From assembly GCF_014358015.1 (NCBI RefSeq), contig NZ_JACONV010000001.1, positions 744,001-808,000 on the forward strand: a DNA stretch of 64,000 nt. The letters are read 5' to 3'. This DNA comes from Pseudomonas triticifolii. GTDB lineage: Bacteria; Pseudomonadota; Gammaproteobacteria; Pseudomonadales; Pseudomonadaceae. Below the pieces are notes generated by a model. It saw nothing but the letters and a program-made list of their open reading frames with translations, had not been told where the DNA came from and searched no databases. Positions 35,333-45,113 of this stretch are shown in pieces. Position numbers and translations under genes: made by a program. Positions within the stretch are counted from its first letter, which is position 1. Every line of letters starts with the position of its first letter.

Positions 35333-36555
35333 AATACGGGCTCAGCCCGGAATACCCGGTGGACGTGGACCTGCCCGCGCCCAAGGAACTGAAGAAGGCC
35401 TACGACGTGGTGATCATTGGCGGCGGCGGTCATGGCCTCGCTACTGCCTACTATCTGTCTAGATACCATGGCATCACCAACATTGCGGTGCTGGAAAAAG
35501 GTTATCTGGGCGGCGGCAACACGGCGCGCAACACCGCCGTGATCCGCTCCAACTACCTGACCAGCGAAGGCGTCCGGTTCTACGCCGAGTCGGTGAAGAT
35601 GTTTCAGGGCCTGTCCAACGAATTCGATTTCAACATCATGTATTCCGAGCGTGGCCAGTTGACCCTGGCGCACACCGACGCGACGGTGCGTTCGTTCCGA
35701 CAGCGTGCCGAGGTCAACAAACACTTTGGCGGGCGCACCGAGATGATCGACCGCCAGCAGATTCGTGAGCTGGTGCCCAGCCTCAACCTTGATCCCGGCC
35801 ATCTGCCGGTGCTCGCTGGTCTGTGGCACATCGACGGCGGTACAGCCCGGCATGACGCCGTTGCCTGGGGCTATGCCAAACAGGCGGCCAAGCGCGGCGT
35901 GGAGATCCATCAGCTCACTGAAGTTCAGGAACTGGTGATCGAGAACGGCACCATCACCGCGGTAAAGACCAATCGCGGCACCATCCAGTGCGGCTGCGCC
36001 GTGCAGGCGGTCGCCGGCATGAGTTCGCAGATGATGAAAAAGGCTGGCATTCGCTCGCCCATCCAGACCTTCCCGCTGCAGGCGATGGTCACCCAGCCGT
36101 TCAAGCCGTTCCTCGATCCGTTGGTCAGCTCTTCTGCGCTGCATTGCTACGTGCAACAGACCAGCCGTGGCGAGGTGGTCTTCGGTGGCGGCTCGGATCC
36201 GTACCCGCTGTTCAACACCCGCTCCACGCTGGACCTGAAGGAAAGCCTGCTGGCCCACGCCATCGAGATGTTTCCGTTTCTGGCCAACGCCAAGCTGATG
36301 CGCCAGTGGGCCGGGATCACCGACATGACACCGGACTACAGCCCGATCATGGGCCTTTCGCCGGTGAAGAATTATTACCTGGACGCAGGCTGGGGCACCT
36401 GGGGTTTCAAAGCGACGCCCATTTGCGGCAAGACCATGGCCGAACTGGTCGCCAGCGGCGGCAAGGTTCCGGAACTGATCAAGCCTTTCGCCCTTGAACG
36501 TTTTTCGACCTTCCAGCAAGTCAACGAAATGGGCGCAACTGCAGCCAGCCACTGA
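35314..36555 (+). CDS. mgdA: N-methylglutamate dehydrogenase subunit A / sarcosine-oxidase beta-like
   Basis: 413 residues of a DAO-type flavoprotein. FAD motif [17 protein letters not shown] (from V32), [20 protein letters not shown], and [12 protein letters not shown] with His180, which lines up with the covalent FMN histidine of tetrameric sarcosine oxidase beta. C-terminal [16 protein letters not shown] and [11 protein letters not shown]. It would oxidise N-methylglutamate to glutamate and a C1 unit. Sarcosine oxidase is the alternative, but gmaS and mgsABC beside it favour MgdA. Confidence 0.87.
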   Translation: MPFNLLKYGLSPEYPVDVDLPAPKELKKAYDVVIIGGGGHGLATAYYLSRYHGITNIAVLEKGYLGGGNTARNTAVIRSNYLTSEGVRFYAESVKMFQGLSNEFDFNIMYSERGQLTLAHTDATVRSFRQRAEVNKHFGGRTEMIDRQQIRELVPSLNLDPGHLPVLAGLWHIDGGTARHDAVAWGYAKQAAKRGVEIHQLTEVQELVIENGTITAVKTNRGTIQCGCAVQAVAGMSSQMMKKAGIRSPIQTFPLQAMVTQPFKPFLDPLVSSSALHCYVQQTSRGEVVFGGGSDPYPLFNTRSTLDLKESLLAHAIEMFPFLANAKLMRQWAGITDMTPDYSPIMGLSPVKNYYLDAGWGTWGFKATPICGKTMAELVASGGKVPELIKPFALERFSTFQQVNEMGATAASH

Positions 36556-36579
36556 CCCGTTATCGGTAAGGAGCATTAC

Positions 36580-36885
36580 ATGAAAATCATGACCTGCCCG
36601 CTTAACGGGCCGCGCAATATCAGCGAGTTCACCTACGGCGGCGAGTTCAAGCACATGCCGGACCCGCAGACCTGCAGCGACGCCGAGTGGGCCGACTACG
36701 TGTTCAACAGCGAAGACACACTGGGCGTGGTGCGTGAATGGTGGATGCACAACCCGTCCAGCTACTGGTTTCTGGCCGAGCGCCACACCGGCAGCGACCA
36801 GATCATCCGCACCTTCGACCCACGCGAGGTCTTCACCGCCCGCGTCGACTTCGCCCCCATGCCTTCCAAGGAGATCGCAGGATGA
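36580..36885 (+). CDS. mgdB: N-methylglutamate dehydrogenase subunit B / sarcosine-oxidase delta-like
   Basis: 101 residues. The overall pattern (IMTCPLNGPRNISEFTYGGE; REWWMHNPSSYWFLAERH; FTARVDFAP) matches the delta subunit. However, the zinc-binding CPxCG of sarcosine oxidase delta reads CPLNG, and the later H-x-x-G-C reads HNPSS, so two cysteine ligands are lost. It overlaps the next gene by ATGA. Confidence 0.85.
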   Translation: MKIMTCPLNGPRNISEFTYGGEFKHMPDPQTCSDAEWADYVFNSEDTLGVVREWWMHNPSSYWFLAERHTGSDQIIRTFDPREVFTARVDFAPMPSKEIAG

Positions 36886-39788
36886 ACACCCCCGCCCGCC
36901 TGCCCGCGCCCATGGGTTTGCTGATCGATCGCAACCAGCCACTCACGTTCAGTTTCGACGGCAAGACCTATCAGGGCCTGCAAGGCGACAGCATAGCCAG
37001 TGCACTGCTGGCCAACGGTCGTTTTCTGCTCTCGCGCTCGTTCAAGTATCACCGTCCACGCGGCCCACTGACGATGGCAGGGCAAGACGCCAACAGCCTG
37101 ATCCAGTTGCCCCACGAACCCAATGTGCTGGCCGACACCTTCGCGCTGCAACAAGGCCTTCAAGCCAGCGGACAGAACTTCAACGGCTCGCTGGATAACG
37201 ACAAGGACGCGTACCTGGGCAAGTTTTCCAGATTCATGCCGGTCGGCTTCTATTACCGCTCGTTTTACAAGCCCAAGGGCATGTGGAAAGTCTGGGAGCC
37301 GATCATTCGCAAGAAAGCCGGTCTGGGTGTGCTCGACCTGAAATTCCAGCCGGAGTATTACGACAAGGCCTACCTGTTCACGGATCTGGCCATCGTTGGC
37401 GCAGGGCCTGCTGGCCTGCAGGCTGCACTGATCGCTGCCAACGCTGGTGCCCGGGTGCTGCTGATCGAACAACAATCGATCCTCGGCGGTTCGCTGACTT
37501 ACGCCCGCTTCGACCTCGAAGGCCTGCGTGCCGAACAGGTCCGCCGTGATCTGGTCGAGGCCGTGGAGGGTCACGCCAACATCCGCGTGCTCAAGCAAGC
37601 GACCTGCAACGCCTGGTTCACCGACAATTACCTGCCGGTGATTCAGGGCAAGCGCCTGTACAAGGTGCGTGCCACGCAGTGCCTGGTGTGCAGCGGCTCG
37701 TTCGACCAGCCGGTGATCTTTCGCAACAACGACCTGCCCGGCGTAATGCTCACCAGCGCCGTGCAGCGTCTGATGAAGCTTTACGCGGTCAAACCCGGCA
37801 AGCGCGCGGTGGTACTGACCGGCAACGACGATGGCTACCTTGCGGCGCTTGACCTGCACGATCAGGGCGTGGAGGTCGCCGCCGTTGTCGACATGCGCAC
37901 CCACGCGTCCGACCGGGCGTTGCACAATGCCGTCGAACAACGCGGCATCACCTGTCACATGAGCACGACGGTGTTCGAAGCGCTGCACGAAAAAGGCATG
38001 CGCCACGTCAGCGGCGCGGACCTGCGCAAGATTACCGGACAGGGACAGGTGGCGAGCAGCGGTCTGACGGTCGAGTGCGACGTGTTGTGCATGTCCGGCG
38101 GTTACATGCCTGCCTACCAATTGCTGTGTCAGGCAGGCGGCAAACTCGACTACGACGACACCCAGGCCGAGTTTGCCTTGAGTGGCCTGCCGCAGAACCT
38201 GAGCATCGCCGGTTCCGTCAACGGCTGCCATGCACTGGACAATGTGCTGGCCGACGCGACTCGCGCCGCCGCCGACGTGGTCACAGCGCTGGGGCTGGCC
38301 TTCAGCGGCACCCTGCAACCGCTGCGCAGCGAAGCGCGTGTCAATTTTGCCTGGCCGATCTTTCCGCACCCCAAGGGCAAGGACTTCGTCGATTTCGATG
38401 AAGACCTGCAAGTGCGCGATATCGTCAACGCCACCCGGATCGGCTACCGCGATATTCAACTGGTCAAGCGTTACTCCACGGTCGGCATGGGCCCTTCTCA
38501 GGGTCGCCACTCAGCCCTGCCGACGGCACGCCTGGTCGCCGCCTCGACCCAGCGCAGCATCAGCGAAACCGGCGTGACCACGGCGCGTCCGCCGTTCGAG
38601 GCCGAAAAGCTGGCCCACGTTGCAGGCCGCGCCTTCGACCCGTATCGGCAGACTCCCATGCATCGCCGACACCTTGAAGCGGGTGCGAAAATGATGCCCG
38701 CCGGTATCTGGCAACGCCCGGCGTTCTACGGCAAGCCGTCGCAACGTGATGTGTGCATGCAGGAAGAAGCGGCGCATGTACGTGGCAAGGTCGGGATCAT
38801 CGACGTGTCGACGCTGGGCGGGCTGGACATCCGTGGGCCTGACGCCGCCGAGCTGCTCAACCGTCTGTACACCTTCGCGTTTCTCAAGCAGCCGATCGGT
38901 CGTTCGCGTTACGCCCTGATGACCAACGAACAGGGGGTGGTGATCGACGATGGCGTGTGCGCGCGCTTTGCCGAACAGCATTTCTACGTGACCGCCACCA
39001 CCAGCGGCGTGGATCGCATCTATCAACAGATGCTCAAGTGGAACGCCCAGTGGCGCCTCAACGTGGACATCACCAACGTCACGGCGGCGATCTGCGCGGT
39101 CAACGTGGCCGGGCCCGACTCGCGCAAAGTGTTGGAACAGGTATGCGGCGATCTGGATTTGTCACCTGAAGGTTTTCCTTATCTGGGGGTACGTCAAGGC
39201 ACGGTCGCGGGCATCAAAGCACGTCTGCTGCGGGTCGGTTTTGTCGGTGAACTGGGTTACGAAATCCACGTGCCGGCGCGGCATGGGCTCACACTATGGG
39301 ACGCGTTGATCGAAGCGGGCCGTGCGTTCGACATACGCCCGTTCGGCGTCGAAACCCAGCGTTTGCTGCGCCTGGAAAAAGGCCACGTGATCATCAGTCA
39401 AGACACCGATGGCATGACTCACCCGGCCGAGATCGACATGGGCTGGGCGGTCAGCCGCACCAAACCCTTCTTCGTCGGCCGCCGCTCGGTGGACATCCTC
39501 GAAGCCCAGCCACAGAAACGCAAACTGGTGGGTTTCACGCTGCCCAAGGCCAGCCCGCTGCCGCTCGAAGGCCATCTGGTGCTCAAAGGGCCGGACATCA
39601 GCGGCAACGTCACCTCCTGCGAGTATTCGCAGACACTGGGCAAAATCATTGGTCTGGCCTACGCCGCGTTCGACCAGAGCACGCCCGGCCAGCAGATTCC
39701 GATCCGCGTTGAAGACGGCGTGGTGGTCCAGGCCACCGTTGTGAAACTGCCCTTCTTCGACCCTGAAAATCAGCGCCAGGAGCTCTGA
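36882..39788 (+). CDS. mgdC: N-methylglutamate dehydrogenase subunit C / sarcosine-oxidase alpha-like
   Basis: 968 residues, the length of the large alpha subunit. Residues 10-100 are a ferredoxin-like domain (FSFDGKTYQGLQGDSIASAL, FKYHRPRG); 165-510 hold a nucleotide-binding part with GAGPAG at 173-178; from about 590 a GcvT/aminomethyltransferase-like domain that binds tetrahydrofolate (RGPDAAELLNRLYTF, GFVGELGYEIHVPA, HVIISQDTDGMTHPAE). It passes the methyl-derived carbon to THF. The ATG at 36882 is fixed by the overlap with mgdB. Confidence 0.88.
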   Translation: MNTPARLPAPMGLLIDRNQPLTFSFDGKTYQGLQGDSIASALLANGRFLLSRSFKYHRPRGPLTMAGQDANSLIQLPHEPNVLADTFALQQGLQASGQNFNGSLDNDKDAYLGKFSRFMPVGFYYRSFYKPKGMWKVWEPIIRKKAGLGVLDLKFQPEYYDKAYLFTDLAIVGAGPAGLQAALIAANAGARVLLIEQQSILGGSLTYARFDLEGLRAEQVRRDLVEAVEGHANIRVLKQATCNAWFTDNYLPVIQGKRLYKVRATQCLVCSGSFDQPVIFRNNDLPGVMLTSAVQRLMKLYAVKPGKRAVVLTGNDDGYLAALDLHDQGVEVAAVVDMRTHASDRALHNAVEQRGITCHMSTTVFEALHEKGMRHVSGADLRKITGQGQVASSGLTVECDVLCMSGGYMPAYQLLCQAGGKLDYDDTQAEFALSGLPQNLSIAGSVNGCHALDNVLADATRAAADVVTALGLAFSGTLQPLRSEARVNFAWPIFPHPKGKDFVDFDEDLQVRDIVNATRIGYRDIQLVKRYSTVGMGPSQGRHSALPTARLVAASTQRSISETGVTTARPPFEAEKLAHVAGRAFDPYRQTPMHRRHLEAGAKMMPAGIWQRPAFYGKPSQRDVCMQEEAAHVRGKVGIIDVSTLGGLDIRGPDAAELLNRLYTFAFLKQPIGRSRYALMTNEQGVVIDDGVCARFAEQHFYVTATTSGVDRIYQQMLKWNAQWRLNVDITNVTAAICAVNVAGPDSRKVLEQVCGDLDLSPEGFPYLGVRQGTVAGIKARLLRVGFVGELGYEIHVPARHGLTLWDALIEAGRAFDIRPFGVETQRLLRLEKGHVIISQDTDGMTHPAEIDMGWAVSRTKPFFVGRRSVDILEAQPQKRKLVGFTLPKASPLPLEGHLVLKGPDISGNVTSCEYSQTLGKIIGLAYAAFDQSTPGQQIPIRVEDGVVVQATVVKLPFFDPENQRQEL

Positions 39789-39791
39789 ACC

Positions 39792-40364
39792 ATGACCCTT
39801 CTTATTGCAGAACGCGCTGTCGGACTCGACCCGATGCCATTGTGTACGCTTGAGGACATGACTGACCTGCCTCGTGTCGGTTTTCGCGGCGCAGACAGCG
39901 CCGGTTACCTGACCGCACGTGGCTTCACCCTGCCCGACGCGCCCAATCGGGCCGTGACTCAGGTAAACGGCAGCCACGTTGCGCGCCTGTCACAGACCGA
40001 ATACCTGCTGCTGGGCAGCCCGCAGGATCAAGGCCAGCGAATCGCCGACGAGGAAGCCCGCTGGGAGCTGGACCACGCTGCCAACTACCTGCTGCCACGC
40101 CAGGACAGCCACGCCTGGCTGCAACTGAGCGGCGTGTGCATCAGCGAGGTCATGGCAAAACTGTGCGGCGTGGACCTTCGCGTACACGCGTTCCCGCCGG
40201 GCGCGGTGGCTCAGACCTCGGCAGCGCGTATCAATGTGATTGTGATCAACCTCGGCGCGCAATCGGTGCCGTGTTTCCAGATCCTGTTTGATCGGGCGTC
40301 ACAGGCGTACTTCAAGGATGCGCTGCTGGATGCGATGACGGAGTTTGATGGGGTGAGTGTTTGA
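39792..40364 (+). CDS. mgdD: N-methylglutamate dehydrogenase subunit D / sarcosine-oxidase gamma-like
   Basis: 190 residues, last of the four subunits and four bases after mgdC. DLPRVGFRGADSAGYLTARG, TEYLLLGS, and the C-terminal VNVIVINL-type strand (ARINVIVINLG) agree with the gamma subunit. Structural role in the heterotetramer; no cofactor motif expected. Confidence 0.83.
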   Translation: MTLLIAERAVGLDPMPLCTLEDMTDLPRVGFRGADSAGYLTARGFTLPDAPNRAVTQVNGSHVARLSQTEYLLLGSPQDQGQRIADEEARWELDHAANYLLPRQDSHAWLQLSGVCISEVMAKLCGVDLRVHAFPPGAVAQTSAARINVIVINLGAQSVPCFQILFDRASQAYFKDALLDAMTEFDGVSV

Positions 40365-40513
40365 AATCGTTGTGACGCGCTGTGTTCGTCGCTGCACAAC
40401 GAGCTCGAAAAGAGGACCACAAAACAAGGGTGGCTGGCTGAATCCGCCGCCCACACATTCTGTGTTTCGTCCGGCGGGGACTAAAACGAACATGAGCCAG
40501 TGTGAAGCTATCC

Positions 40514-41287
40514 ATGACTGACACGACTGAAAAAGACACCGACTACATCGTCCCCGCCCTGGCACGCGGGTTGAGCGTGCTGGGCATGTTTTCAGCCCGG
40601 ACCCGCTCACTCGGAATTCACGAAATCGCCGAGCGCCTGGGGGTCAGCAGTTCGGCCGTGTACCGGATTCTGTTCACTCTGACCGCCACGGGTTACCTGA
40701 ACAAGAACGGCACCCAGTACGAGTTGGGTGCGCGGGTGATCAGTGATGGCTTCAGCTACCTGGCCAGCCGCGACATCGTCGAAGTGGCGATGCCGCATCT
40801 GAACCGGCTTCGCGATCAGTCTTCACTGTCCTGCCACCTGAGCATTCGCGAGCAGACCGACAGCCTGTACCTCTACCGGGCCTTCGCTGCGCAGCGTCTT
40901 TCGGTGAACGTGCCCGTCGGCACCCGTATCGCCTGCCACTGCACGGCGATGGGCCGCATGTTACTGACCGCGCTGGACGCCGCCGGGCTGGGCAGTCTGT
41001 ATCAGCACCTGCGGCTGGACGACTACCCTGCCCCGGCGCCTCGCACACTGCCTGAGCTTCAGGCAATGATCGAGCAGGACCGTGAGCGCGGCTGGGTGCT
41101 GCACCGCTCGGATTATTCAACAGCCATCGCCACATCCATCAAGGACCACGCCGGAAACGTCATCGCAGCCATCAATCTGTCAGGTCCGGATGCCATTATG
41201 GACCCTGAGGATGCGCGAGCACGATTTCAGGACCTGTTGCTGGCCTGCAGCGAACGCATCAGCAATGACCTTGGTTATAGGCCGTGA
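40514..41287 (+). CDS. IclR family transcriptional regulator
   Basis: 257 residues. N-terminal winged helix (ALARGLSVLGMF, LGIHEIAERLGVSSSAVYRI) and a C-terminal ligand-binding domain (RIACHCTAMGRMLLTALDA, GWVLHRSDYSTAIATSIKD). ATG at 40514 is chosen over a GTG at 40502. It follows mgdD by 149 bases and may be a second regulator of the methylamine genes or of the following chemoreceptor; inference. Confidence 0.88.
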   Translation: MTDTTEKDTDYIVPALARGLSVLGMFSARTRSLGIHEIAERLGVSSSAVYRILFTLTATGYLNKNGTQYELGARVISDGFSYLASRDIVEVAMPHLNRLRDQSSLSCHLSIREQTDSLYLYRAFAAQRLSVNVPVGTRIACHCTAMGRMLLTALDAAGLGSLYQHLRLDDYPAPAPRTLPELQAMIEQDRERGWVLHRSDYSTAIATSIKDHAGNVIAAINLSGPDAIMDPEDARARFQDLLLACSERISNDLGYRP

Positions 41288-41462
41288 TCCAGAAACGACA
41301 GAAATTTCTGATCGCGCCATCAGCGCTAAAGGATCTCATTCCGATGCCGACGTTCTGGTGGAAGACCATAAGACAGCGCTCCAGGTGATGACTTGGTTCG
41401 ACAGACTGCATGCCTAAATGCAGCGCCCAACACACGGCAGTAATGGACACTCCGGAGCTCAC

Positions 41463-43403
41463 ATGAACATCAAACAGAAATTGACCTGGGCATTTGCAGT
41501 CATTGCGTGCCTGCCTATTCTGGTGGTGGCGACAGTTGTCGTCGTCAACCTGCGCGATGAGGCGACCAATGACTTCGTGAACAGCAGCGCACGCGAAATT
41601 CGTCAGGTCGACAACGCCATGCAGCTGTTTTTCGACGGCATCACCCAAAACGTCAATTACATTGCGGCGCATCCGCTGGTTGCGGGCGCAGGTGACGATT
41701 TCAGAAACTATATGGGCGCGGCGGCGACGCCTCAGTCGGAAAACGACAGGCAGGCGACCGAATTCTTCGCCAGCATCGCCAAGGCGCACCCGGCTTACTC
41801 CTACGTGTCCTACGGCCTGATCAATGGCAGTTATGTCATGACGCCGGAAGACCCGAGGATGAGCAACTACGATCCGCGTGTTCGCCCCTGGTACAAGACG
41901 GCGATGGCCAATGTCGGCAAGACCGTGCGCAGCGACGCCTACTACTGGGCCGCCGACGATGCGGTGCTGGTCAGCACCATTCGCGCGATTCCCAACAAGC
42001 TCGGCAACCCCGGCGGCGTGGTCAACATCGATGTGTCGCTCAAGCAGCTGACCAACATCGTCAAGCAGATCAAGCTCGGCGATAGCGGCTATCTGATCCT
42101 GATGGAAAAGAACGGCAACGTACTGGTCGATCCTAAACAACCGGAACACAACTTCAAGAAGCTGGGTGAACAGGGCGAAGGGTTTGCCGAGCTGGCCAAG
42201 ACCAGCAATGGTCTGGTCGAAGTCACGCTCAATGGCGAGCGCTATATGGCCAACGTCTATCCGTCCGAGCAACTGGGCTGGAACTTCATCGGCCTGATCA
42301 AGCAGGAAGAAGTGATGGCCTCTGCCACACGCCTGACCTGGCTGATCGGTGTCATCGCCGCCGTACTGGCGCTGGTGTTCGCCATCGTCGGTGCGAGGTT
42401 CGCCAGCGTCATCGTGCGTCCGATTCACAGCGTATCGACCGGTCTTGAAGGTATCGCGGAAGGCGAAGGCGACCTGACCCACGATCTGACCGTGCGCGGA
42501 AACGATGAAACCGCACAACTGGCGGGCTGGTTCAACAAGTTTCTGACCGCGATTCGCAGCCTGATCCAGCACATCGGCCAGGCCGCACACAAGATTCTCG
42601 AGGCGTCTCAAAGCTCCACCCGTGTCTCCAATGACATGGCCGAAGCAGCGGACCGTCAGCGCGAAGCGGTGGACATGGTGTCCACGGCGTTCCATGAAAT
42701 GGTCGCAACCTCCAACGAAGTCGCCCGTTCCTGCAGCCAGGCGGCGGACTCGGCCGACAGCGGCCAACAGCAGGCCCGTGAAGGCCAGCGCCAGATCGAC
42801 GATGCGGTCCGTAGTGTGGATCAGTTGAGTGAGGAAATCGCCCGCTCGGCCAAGGACGTCACCCAACTGGAGAAGGACAGCGTCGATATTCAGTCGATTC
42901 TGGCCACCATTCGCTCGATTGCCGAACAGACCAACCTGCTGGCGCTCAACGCCGCCATTGAAGCCGCGCGAGCCGGCGAGCAGGGTCGCGGGTTTGCCGT
43001 GGTGGCGGATGAAGTCCGGGCGCTGGCCAAACGTACGGCCGACTCCACCGCCGAGATCGATGGCTTGCTGGGCAATCTGGCCAAACGCACCAAATCAGTG
43101 GCGCAACAGATGAACGCAAGCCTGGACGTGTCCCAGGATTCCGTCACCAAGATCGGTCAGGCACGCAGCAGCTTCGGGCAGATTCGCGAATCGGTGGACG
43201 TGATCCGCGACATGAACACCCAGATCGCGACGGCCGCCGAAGAGCAGCACCAAGTGGCCGAAGACATCAACCGGCACATCAGCCAGATCCATGGCGATGC
43301 GCAACTGATCGCACACCTGTCGGACTCGGCCCGCGCCGACTCCAGCAGCCTGGCGTCGCTGTCCAACGAGCTGGATGCACTGGTGCGCAAGTTCAAGACT
43401 TGA
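41463..43403 (+). CDS. Methyl-accepting chemotaxis protein with double-Cache sensor
   Basis: 646 residues. Helix 1 at about 8-32, periplasmic dCache domain ([49 protein letters not shown]), helix 2 near 285-305, HAMP, then the signalling domain with hairpin tip [20 protein letters not shown]. dCache receptors of this type often sense amino acids or amines, which fits the neighbouring methylamine genes, though the ligand is unknown. GGAG precedes the ATG at 41463. Confidence 0.9.
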   Translation: MNIKQKLTWAFAVIACLPILVVATVVVVNLRDEATNDFVNSSAREIRQVDNAMQLFFDGITQNVNYIAAHPLVAGAGDDFRNYMGAAATPQSENDRQATEFFASIAKAHPAYSYVSYGLINGSYVMTPEDPRMSNYDPRVRPWYKTAMANVGKTVRSDAYYWAADDAVLVSTIRAIPNKLGNPGGVVNIDVSLKQLTNIVKQIKLGDSGYLILMEKNGNVLVDPKQPEHNFKKLGEQGEGFAELAKTSNGLVEVTLNGERYMANVYPSEQLGWNFIGLIKQEEVMASATRLTWLIGVIAAVLALVFAIVGARFASVIVRPIHSVSTGLEGIAEGEGDLTHDLTVRGNDETAQLAGWFNKFLTAIRSLIQHIGQAAHKILEASQSSTRVSNDMAEAADRQREAVDMVSTAFHEMVATSNEVARSCSQAADSADSGQQQAREGQRQIDDAVRSVDQLSEEIARSAKDVTQLEKDSVDIQSILATIRSIAEQTNLLALNAAIEAARAGEQGRGFAVVADEVRALAKRTADSTAEIDGLLGNLAKRTKSVAQQMNASLDVSQDSVTKIGQARSSFGQIRESVDVIRDMNTQIATAAEEQHQVAEDINRHISQIHGDAQLIAHLSDSARADSSSLASLSNELDALVRKFKT

Positions 43404-43439
43404 TGGCTGGGGTTTCTGGAAGAACGCGATCCCAAGGCC

Positions 43440-43471
43440 AACGCGTGACCTGCTGAGGGAGCGCGTTTTTT
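43440..43471 (+). terminator. Terminator after the chemoreceptor gene
   Basis: AACGCG (43440-43445) pairs with CGCGTT (43462-43467), followed by TTTT. 37 bases after the stop codon. Confidence 0.55.
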
Positions 43472-43507
43472 CATGTACATCCGGAAAAATGCAGTGGCTT
43501 GGCTACT

Positions 43508-43534
43508 GCATTCGCGGACAAGTCCGCTCCCACG
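43508..43534 (-). repeat. REP element, copy 1
   Basis: GCATTCGCGGACAAGTCCGC plus TCCCACG; identical over 27 bases to the copy at 43981-44007. Inner hairpin GCGGAC/GTCCGC. Confidence 0.85.
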
Positions 43535-43665
43535 GGTTTCATCGTTATCCAGTCAGGCGTGCTCAAGTGAGTCTTCTGACTTTCCAAATAACGCAGCAGC
43601 ACTGACACGCTTTTTTACGCGTCAGTGGAGACACCGCTGATCGCGACGCGGGTGAAGGCTGAGTT

Positions 43666-43760
43666 CTGGCGCTGATTCGGGGGGCAATCGGCAGGGATGC
43701 CGATTGAGCCGCACTGGGCCATGGATGGCCCATTTGCGGCGACCCCCGAATCAGTGTCAG
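43666..43760. repeat. Structured repeat unit: three-way junction
   Basis: An 18-pair outer stem (43666-43683 with 43743-43760, two G-T pairs) encloses two hairpins: CAATCGGCA/TGCCGATTG (43685-43693, 43698-43706) with loop GGGA, and GCCGCA/TGCGGC (43708-43713, 43735-43740) topped by GGGCCA/TGGCCC (43716-43721, 43726-43731). The junction uses nearly every base, so folding is selected for. Confidence 0.7.
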
Positions 43761-43770
43761 GACGAAGGAA

Positions 43771-43850
43771 CCCCGGCGAAGCCGGGGCCGGAACCGGAGC
43801 TTGGGACTTTGCCTACTTTGGTCCCTCAAAGTAGGGCGCCGTAAGGGCGC
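43771..43850. repeat. Run of three further hairpins
   Basis: CCCCGGC-GAA-GCCGGGG (43771-43787), CTACTTTG-N6-CAAAGTAG (43813-43834) and GCGCC-N5-GGCGC (43836-43850) follow the three-way junction. The block looks like one composite repetitive element of pseudomonads. Confidence 0.65.
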
Positions 43851-43980
43851 AAAGGTGACCTGAGCCAGGCACTCGGCTCACTGAATCCGCACTCCATACC
43901 CTCTGTGACGCGCAACGTCGTGGTCAGCCTGCCCGCGTGGAGGCCGGTACATCCCGTCGAGATGTGGCGTGTGAAACGTG

Positions 43981-44007
43981 GCATTCGCGGACAAGTCCGC
44001 TCCCACG
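43981..44007 (-). repeat. REP element, copy 2
   Basis: 27 bases identical to 43508-43534 and in the same orientation. Confidence 0.85.
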
Positions 44008-44103
44008 ACCGCGTGACCTGCCGAGGCAACGCCTCCCTCTGCCCAGTTTTTGTCCCAAGGCAGCACGGACACAGACATCCCCACAGTAAAAGGCCTTGCT
44101 GAC

Positions 44104-45003
44104 CTACCTGCGCAACAAAACCTCCCCGCCAAACCATTGCGCCAGAAAGTCCAGCATGGTGCGCAGCGTCGCTGACTGATGATGACGCGACGTGTAGATC
44201 CCGTGCATGCCCAGTGAGCGAGGCGAGTAATCGGGCATCAGGGCGACAAGCTTCCCATTGGCCAGCAATGGCGCGGCTGAATACGCCGGTTGCAGGGTAA
44301 TGCCCGCCCCGGCCACTGCGGCTTCCAGCAAGACCACCGAATCATTGGCGCTGAGATTGCCACCCACCGGCACACTCAACGGCTGTTGCGCGATGACAAA
44401 TTCCCAGAGGCTTTTGCCGAAGTACGAATAGGTCAGGCAGTTGTGGCTGCTCAACTCCTGCGGCCGGGACGGTGTGCCATGCGCAGCCAGATAAGCGGGC
44501 GATGCACACATGATCGACTCGCACATTCCCAACGGCCGGGCGATGAGATTGGGGTCCAGTTGATTGGTGATCCGAATCGCCAGATCGATACGCTCGCTGA
44601 CAAGATCCACGGCCTGATTGCCAAGCAGCAGATCCACCGAGGTGCCGGGATAGCGTTGCAAATAGGCCGTTACCGCCGGTGCCAATACGGTCTGCCCCAG
44701 CGACTGGGAACAGGCGATGCGCAACATGCCACGCGGTTCGTCCACTTGCGTGTCGGCCGCCAGCGGCATGGCGTCGGCCAGTTCCAGCAGTTGCTGACAG
44801 CGTGCCAGCGTCACCTGGCCGGGCGCCGTCAGACCGAGTTTGCGGGTCGTTCGATGCAGCAAACGCGCGCCCGCCCAGGTTTCCATCTGTGCCAGATAAC
44901 GCGTGACCATCGCCCGAGACATATCCAGCGATTCAGCCGCCGCGATCAGGCTGCCTCGCTCGTTGATGGCTATGAAAACCCGCGCCGCCATGATGCGATC
45001 CAT
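44104..45003 (-). CDS. LysR family transcriptional regulator
   Basis: 299 residues. N-terminal helix-turn-helix (FIAINERGSLIAAAESLDMSRAMVTRYLAQME) and a periplasmic-binding-like effector domain. ATG at 45003 is used; the frame extends 21 codons upstream but without a start of quality. Divergent from the metallo-hydrolase-fold gene, with a perfect dyad between them, so it probably controls that gene and itself. Confidence 0.88.
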   Translation of the reverse strand: MDRIMAARVFIAINERGSLIAAAESLDMSRAMVTRYLAQMETWAGARLLHRTTRKLGLTAPGQVTLARCQQLLELADAMPLAADTQVDEPRGMLRIACSQSLGQTVLAPAVTAYLQRYPGTSVDLLLGNQAVDLVSERIDLAIRITNQLDPNLIARPLGMCESIMCASPAYLAAHGTPSRPQELSSHNCLTYSYFGKSLWEFVIAQQPLSVPVGGNLSANDSVVLLEAAVAGAGITLQPAYSAAPLLANGKLVALMPDYSPRSLGMHGIYTSRHHQSATLRTMLDFLAQWFGGEVLLRR

Positions 45004-45019
45004 GATTCGTCCGATTAAA

Positions 45020-45034
45020 GCAACTGATAGTTGC
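45020..45034. promoter_or_regulatory. LysR operator candidate GCAACTGATAGTTGC
   Basis: GCAACT-GAT-AGTTGC is a perfect inverted repeat in the 110-base region between divergent genes. A further half-site GCAACT lies at 45063-45068, the two-site layout usual for LysR regulators. Confidence 0.55.
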
Positions 45035-45113
45035 CAATAATGAGGCTTTTGTTTCACTTCAAGCAACTTAAGATAAAGACACTTCTGTTCTGCTACTTGA
45101 AAAGGTCATTCCC

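Larger units (their letters stand above)
43404..44103. other. 700-base gene-free region of REP and hairpin repeats
   Basis: Contains the terminator above, two REP copies in the same orientation 473 bases apart, and between them a chain of hairpins from 43666 to 43850. The short frames here do not look like proteins. No gene supported. Confidence 0.7.

Noticed and set aside
35326..36942. 538-codon open frame on the minus strand
   Set aside because: Antisense to mgdA and mgdB; overlaps proven motifs on the other strand.
36762..38510. 582-codon open frame on the minus strand
   Set aside because: Antisense to mgdC, no start site or family motif.
41259..42866. 535-codon open frame on the minus strand
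   Set aside because: Antisense to the dCache chemoreceptor; no recognisable domain.
43666..43850. Possible small genes within the hairpin block
   Set aside because: Frames are short, lack start signals and are explained by the stem sequences.
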